The notes below the pieces were generated by a model, which was not told the origin of the DNA, searched no databases, and was given only the letters and a program-made list of their open reading frames with translations. Source: Gammaproteobacteria bacterium (GTDB lineage Bacteria > Pseudomonadota > Gammaproteobacteria > Acidiferrobacterales > Acidiferrobacteraceae). Taken from it: a DNA stretch of 47,159 nucleotides. Below are positions 44,847 through 47,159 of this stretch, piece by piece; position 1 is the first letter of the stretch; every line of letters begins with the position of its first letter. The stretch spans positions 1 to 47,159 of the forward strand of contig JAPTWT010000087.1 in NCBI GenBank assembly GCA_028064935.1. Reading direction: 5' to 3'. The position numbers and the translations under genes were made by a program.

Positions 44847-45235
44847 TAGAGAGTCTCCAGCTTGTCGAGAATGTCAGCCGCGCCCGCGAGCACATCGCCA
44901 AGCTCGTTGGCTTCGTCGCGGATGCGGGCGAGCATGGACGACGGAACGTCGCAGTCCGCAACTTGCCCGTGCGGCGGCGATTCGCCGAACAACCGCATGG
45001 ACAGCTCGCCGAGACGATTGCGGATCGTCTGCGCGTGCATACGGTGCTTGATGATGGCGTCGCGGATCAGGTCGAGTTCGCCGGAGGGGCGCGGCTCGTC
45101 GGATGCTGTGACCACCGCGCCAGCTCTGTCGCCGGAATTACCAACGACTGTCCACGTGTATGTGCGCAGCTCATCTTCCGGTGGTGTGACTTTCTTCGGC
45201 GCGCGGCTGCGCGTCGCTTTACGCTTATTCGCCAT
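44846..45235 (-). CDS. hypothetical protein
   Basis: 129 residues. Basic start (MANKRKATRSRAPKKVTPP), then YTWTVVGNSGDRAGAVVTASDE and a helical region (ELDLIRDAIIKHRMHAQTIRNRLGELSMRLFG, RIRDEANELGDVLAGAADILDKLETL). Two long helices in the C-terminal half. No family recognised. Stop overlaps the secreted gene's ATG by one base. Confidence 0.5.
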   Translation of the reverse strand: MANKRKATRSRAPKKVTPPEDELRTYTWTVVGNSGDRAGAVVTASDEPRPSGELDLIRDAIIKHRMHAQTIRNRLGELSMRLFGESPPHGQVADCDVPSSMLARIRDEANELGDVLAGAADILDKLETL

Positions 45236-45455
45236 CGCTATTCTCCTGAGTCTCGCCGGCCTTCATCGGTTCGAGGCCAGCTTTGTACGCCGCGAGCAGC
45301 GCGGCCTGGTCTGCGTACTCGATGCGCCACTGATTGATCGCCAGATGTGCGCGCGCCTGCGCGACCGAAGTCGCATCGACGAGCGCGATGGGTGTGCCGG
45401 TCTTGTCGTAGGCGACGTAGATACGGCTGGAACGGGGCTTGGATTGCTTGGTCAT
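45225..45455 (-). CDS. small hypothetical protein
   Basis: 76 residues with AAAGG upstream. SSRIYVAYDKTGTPIALVDATSVAQARAHLAINQWRIEYADQAALLAAYKAGLEPMKAGE. A beta-hairpin, then a helix (SVAQARAHLA), as in small phage proteins of the VDA.S.AQA type. Overlaps the next gene by 11 nt. Unknown role. Confidence 0.55.
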   Translation of the reverse strand: MTKQSKPRSSRIYVAYDKTGTPIALVDATSVAQARAHLAINQWRIEYADQAALLAAYKAGLEPMKAGETQENSDGE

Positions 45456-45478
45456 CAGAATTGCCTTTCAGTGTGTTG

Positions 45479-45766
45479 TCAAAAATCCGACCACCGCTCC
45501 GCGATGAAGCGGAACGACAGTCGCCAGAGAAGATATGCGATGCTGACGCCGACGAATATCGCGACGGTCAACGCAGTGAATGCGAGCGCGAGCAGGAAAC
45601 TGAAGCTGGCGTACGTCAGCGGCGACATGAACTGGCAGACGCCAAAGACCAGCCACGCCGATGCGGTGACGCCGATCAGGAGGCATGCGAAGCCGCGCGG
45701 CGTCGGGCCGAACTTCGGGCTCGGCTGTCCTTCGATGCGAATCATCGGGCCGGTTAACTTACGCAT
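45479..45766 (-). CDS. two-span membrane protein
   Basis: 95 residues from ATG 45766. Two membrane segments: about 27-48 (FACLLIGVTASAWLVFGVCQFM) and 55-80 (FSFLLALAFTALTVAIFVGVSIAYLLW). The N-terminus is basic and cytoplasmic by charge. Possible superinfection exclusion or host membrane modulator; not established. Confidence 0.55.
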   Translation of the reverse strand: MRKLTGPMIRIEGQPSPKFGPTPRGFACLLIGVTASAWLVFGVCQFMSPLTYASFSFLLALAFTALTVAIFVGVSIAYLLWRLSFRFIAERWSDF

Positions 45767-45995
45767 GACCGACCTCCGGAGTCTCGGGGCGCTCGTCATC
45801 GGGTGCGTCGAGTTCGGTAAGGCCGTACGCATGCTCGTTCAGCAGCTCGATCGGCGCGTGCTGGATCAGAGCTTCGCAAACGAGTCGGTCGATTACTTCA
45901 GCGCGTGTGCGGCCCCAGAGGCCCGACCACAACAACGCCTCGATCAGCTCGGCGACGGGGTCGCTGGTGGAGAAGGAAAAGCGTTTGCGGGTCAT
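45759..45995 (-). CDS. RHH-like small protein
   Basis: 78 residues from ATG 45995. RKRFSFSTSDPVAELIEALLWSGLWGRTRAEVIDRLVCEALI fits a ribbon-helix-helix start: a strand, then two helices with a turn. The rest is acidic (HAYGLTELDAPDDERPETPE). Candidate DNA-binding regulator. Overlaps both neighbours by a few nt. Confidence 0.55.
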   Translation of the reverse strand: MTRKRFSFSTSDPVAELIEALLWSGLWGRTRAEVIDRLVCEALIQHAPIELLNEHAYGLTELDAPDDERPETPEVGHA

Positions 45996-46261
45996 AACGG
46001 TTGCTCGTCGATGAGTGAATGCGTCTGACACCCGAACGTACGCTGGTAGAACTCCACGCGCTCGATGAGCTTGGCATTCAGCCGGCGCAGCTTTTCAGCC
46101 TCGGCGCGCAGCGCGCGATTCTCGGCGCGAACGGTCTTCAGCGCATCGGTCAGCTCGTCGGCCAGCTCGGTGACGATGCCGGCGCGGCGCAGCGTTGCGA
46201 GACGGCGGTGCGCGTAACTCGCCGTCTGATCGGGCGTGCGGGGAATGGGGGTGCGGGTCAT
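45992..46261 (-). CDS. coiled-coil protein
   Basis: 89 residues from ATG 46261. TPIPRTPDQTASYAHRRLATLRRAGIVTELADELTDALKTVRAENRALRAEAEKLRRLNAKLIERVEFYQ is a coil of heptads. C-terminus TFGCQTHSLIDEQPL. Resembles small Nun/antitermination-type or transcription-linked phage coils only in style. Unknown. Confidence 0.5.
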   Translation of the reverse strand: MTRTPIPRTPDQTASYAHRRLATLRRAGIVTELADELTDALKTVRAENRALRAEAEKLRRLNAKLIERVEFYQRTFGCQTHSLIDEQPL

Positions 46262-46554
46262 TTTCGCGCCGCCTCTTTTGCGTCTTGGGCGCACCTCTTA
46301 GCGAATCGCTTCCAGTCTATCGGGCGAGCATCGGTTCCCGAAAGCTCGGCTGCCGCGCGCCGCAAGATGCGCCGGTCAGCCTCCGCATATTGCAGCCGAA
46401 GCGCTCGGTGTATCTCAGGCACAAGAACGCTGCATTGCGCGTATCCCTTCTGATAACTTGGCGGCTGCGATGGAGACGCAGCGATCCCGACGACCTGATG
46501 CGCAAGGCAGATCGTCAGGGCTTTGGCGAAAATTGACACTGCTGGCGCGCTCAT
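46258..46554 (-). CDS. hypothetical protein
   Basis: 98 residues. SAPAVSIFAKALTICLAHQVVGIAASPSQPPSYQKGYAQCSVLVPEIHRALRLQYAEADRRILRRAAAELSGTDARPIDWKRFAKRCAQDAKEAARK. Hydrophobic N-terminus then helical basic end. No recognisable motif. Overlaps both neighbours by 4 nt. Confidence 0.48.
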   Translation of the reverse strand: MSAPAVSIFAKALTICLAHQVVGIAASPSQPPSYQKGYAQCSVLVPEIHRALRLQYAEADRRILRRAAAELSGTDARPIDWKRFAKRCAQDAKEAARK

Positions 46555-46763
46555 GGCGCGTACCTCATAGAATGCGAGAATGCAGTAATCCCGCAGCGCG
46601 TACAGACCGTTGTGCCGCCGCGCCCTTCATCGAATACGACCCATCCTTGGAAGTCATGCGCGCGCGGATCCTCGAATGGCTCGCAGGTCTTGCCGCGCTG
46701 GGCATCGCGTATGCCGCAATGCACCTCGGTTACTTCATCTGCGGAGCGATGATCGCTGGTCAT
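46551..46763 (-). CDS. zinc-binding hypothetical protein
   Basis: 70 residues from ATG 46763. TEVHCGIRDAQRGKTCEPFEDPRAHDFQGWVVFDEGRGGTTVCTRCGITAFSHSMRY; the HDFQ...CTRCG end is a common phage zinc motif (H...C-x2-C...H). Part of the overlapping chain. Confidence 0.58.
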   Translation of the reverse strand: MTSDHRSADEVTEVHCGIRDAQRGKTCEPFEDPRAHDFQGWVVFDEGRGGTTVCTRCGITAFSHSMRYAP

Positions 46764-46975
46764 ATCCGCTTCTCCTCGATCTTCGCTGCGAGATATCGGC
46801 ATTCCTGCTCGCGAGCGTGCAGATGTTCAAAGTTACCGCCGTCAAGATATTCTGACCGTAGCCAATCGGCACGTTTCCTCAGCGCGGCAGCAATGCGCAG
46901 CCGCTCAACATCCATCATGCCGTCGAATGCTGCGCGCGGCAAAAGGCTCATAGGATCTTCGTTCGCCTGAGCCAT
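46760..46975 (-). CDS. hypothetical helical protein
   Basis: 71 residues from ATG 46975. AQANEDPMSLLPRAAFDGMMDVERLRIAAALRKRADWLRSEYLDGGNFEHLHAREQECRYLAAKIEEKRI. Helical with a charged end. No motif; position in the chain is the evidence for coding. Confidence 0.5.
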   Translation of the reverse strand: MAQANEDPMSLLPRAAFDGMMDVERLRIAAALRKRADWLRSEYLDGGNFEHLHAREQECRYLAAKIEEKRI

Positions 46976-46980
46976 AAAAT

Positions 46981-47159
46981 TTATCTCCGCGATGAGCGAC
47001 GCGCCTCGATAAGCGCCATGCCGCCTAGAATTACGACGAAAACGACAATGGCGAGCGCAGCGCCGCCCCAGAACGGCGCAGTCACCCACCACCATGACCA
47101 ATTGATGACGTGCGTGAGTTTTAGGACTACAAAGGCGACCCCGAGCAATCCGAGGATTC
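46981..47159 (-). CDS. small membrane protein, 5' end beyond the window
   Basis: Partial: the window starts in frame at its 5' side and the reading continues 59 codons to TAA 46983-46981. ILGLLGVAFVVLKLTHVINWSWWWVTAPFW, then AALAIVVFVVILGGMALIEARRSS. The pair of membrane segments with KLT.VI.WSWWWV..P.W is the Fels-0-type small phage membrane protein pattern. Two spans, C-terminus basic and cytoplasmic. Confidence 0.65.
   Translation of the reverse strand, partial: ILGLLGVAFVVLKLTHVINWSWWWVTAPFWGGAALAIVVFVVILGGMALIEARRSSRR

Noticed and set aside
45440..45481. promoter from TTGACA on the minus strand at 45481
   Set aside because: The only -10 candidate overlaps the ATG of the next gene and is weak.
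44862..46028. 388-residue plus frame
   Set aside because: Antisense to several coupled minus-strand genes; no ribosome site or motif.

Overview
The window is part of the genome of a contractile-tailed bacteriophage (myovirus morphology) or a prophage of that type. The host is most likely a moderately GC-rich Gram-negative bacterium. That last point is inference: it rests on the contractile-tail module, Sec- and Tat-type signal peptides, sigma70-like promoters and Sak4/SSB-tail/PD-(D/E)XK recombination genes. No terminase, portal or capsid gene is visible; the window seems to begin just after the major capsid gene. No integrase, polymerase, rRNA, tRNA or CRISPR array was found, so lifestyle cannot be decided here.

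Plus strand, 1-26851, is the late virion block. It runs from head completion (a decoration-like protein, a DUF4054-type head completion protein, HK97 gp10-like and gp12-like neck/terminator proteins), through tail sheath (DUF3383), tube, a frameshifted tail assembly chaperone pair and a short tape measure, to a simple baseplate (gp41-like adaptor, Pam3-type plug, hub, Gp138-type spike, gp25-like wedge, J-like protein, DUF2612 protein). A receptor-binding zone from 13.5 to 23.3 kb follows: a beta-helix tailspike, an S74-autoprotease fibre and several low-complexity fibre-like proteins. Two neighbouring fibre-like proteins carry export signals, one Sec-like and one Tat-like. The lysis region (23.3-26.9 kb) holds a coiled-coil membrane protein, a P5-like putative muralytic protein, a holin-like protein, a papain-like protein and a class-3 lipase.

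Minus strand, 47159-26848, is the early/regulatory block. It is a dense chain of about 60 small genes, most overlapping by ATGA/GTGA/TAATG. Recognisable genes sit in the middle: a Sak4-like ATPase, an SSB-tailed protein and a RecB-type nuclease (recombination), a Bergerat-fold-like ATPase with rearranged motif order, csrA, and an XRE repressor-like protein. The rest are mostly tiny proteins, many with zinc-ribbon-like cysteine pairs. At least six good sigma70-like promoters fire leftwards at about 29.9, 33.4, 33.8, 37.9, 39.3 and 43.6 kb. Several have palindromes in the spacer or over the -10 and look operator-controlled; two appear to give leaderless mRNAs.

The two blocks converge at 26848-26851, where both stop codons lie within one CTAG. 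Main points for follow-up: a -1 frameshift site with a strong downstream stem; a 20-bp box placed 6 nt before two plus-strand starts and sharing CCTATACT-N6-ATG with the repressor promoter; signal peptides on fibre-like proteins; a lipase next to a papain-like protein in the lysis region; the rearranged GHKL-like ATPase; phage csrA; a protein with five tandem 11-residue repeats; and several annotation-sized genes (44-58 aa) that are easily overlooked.
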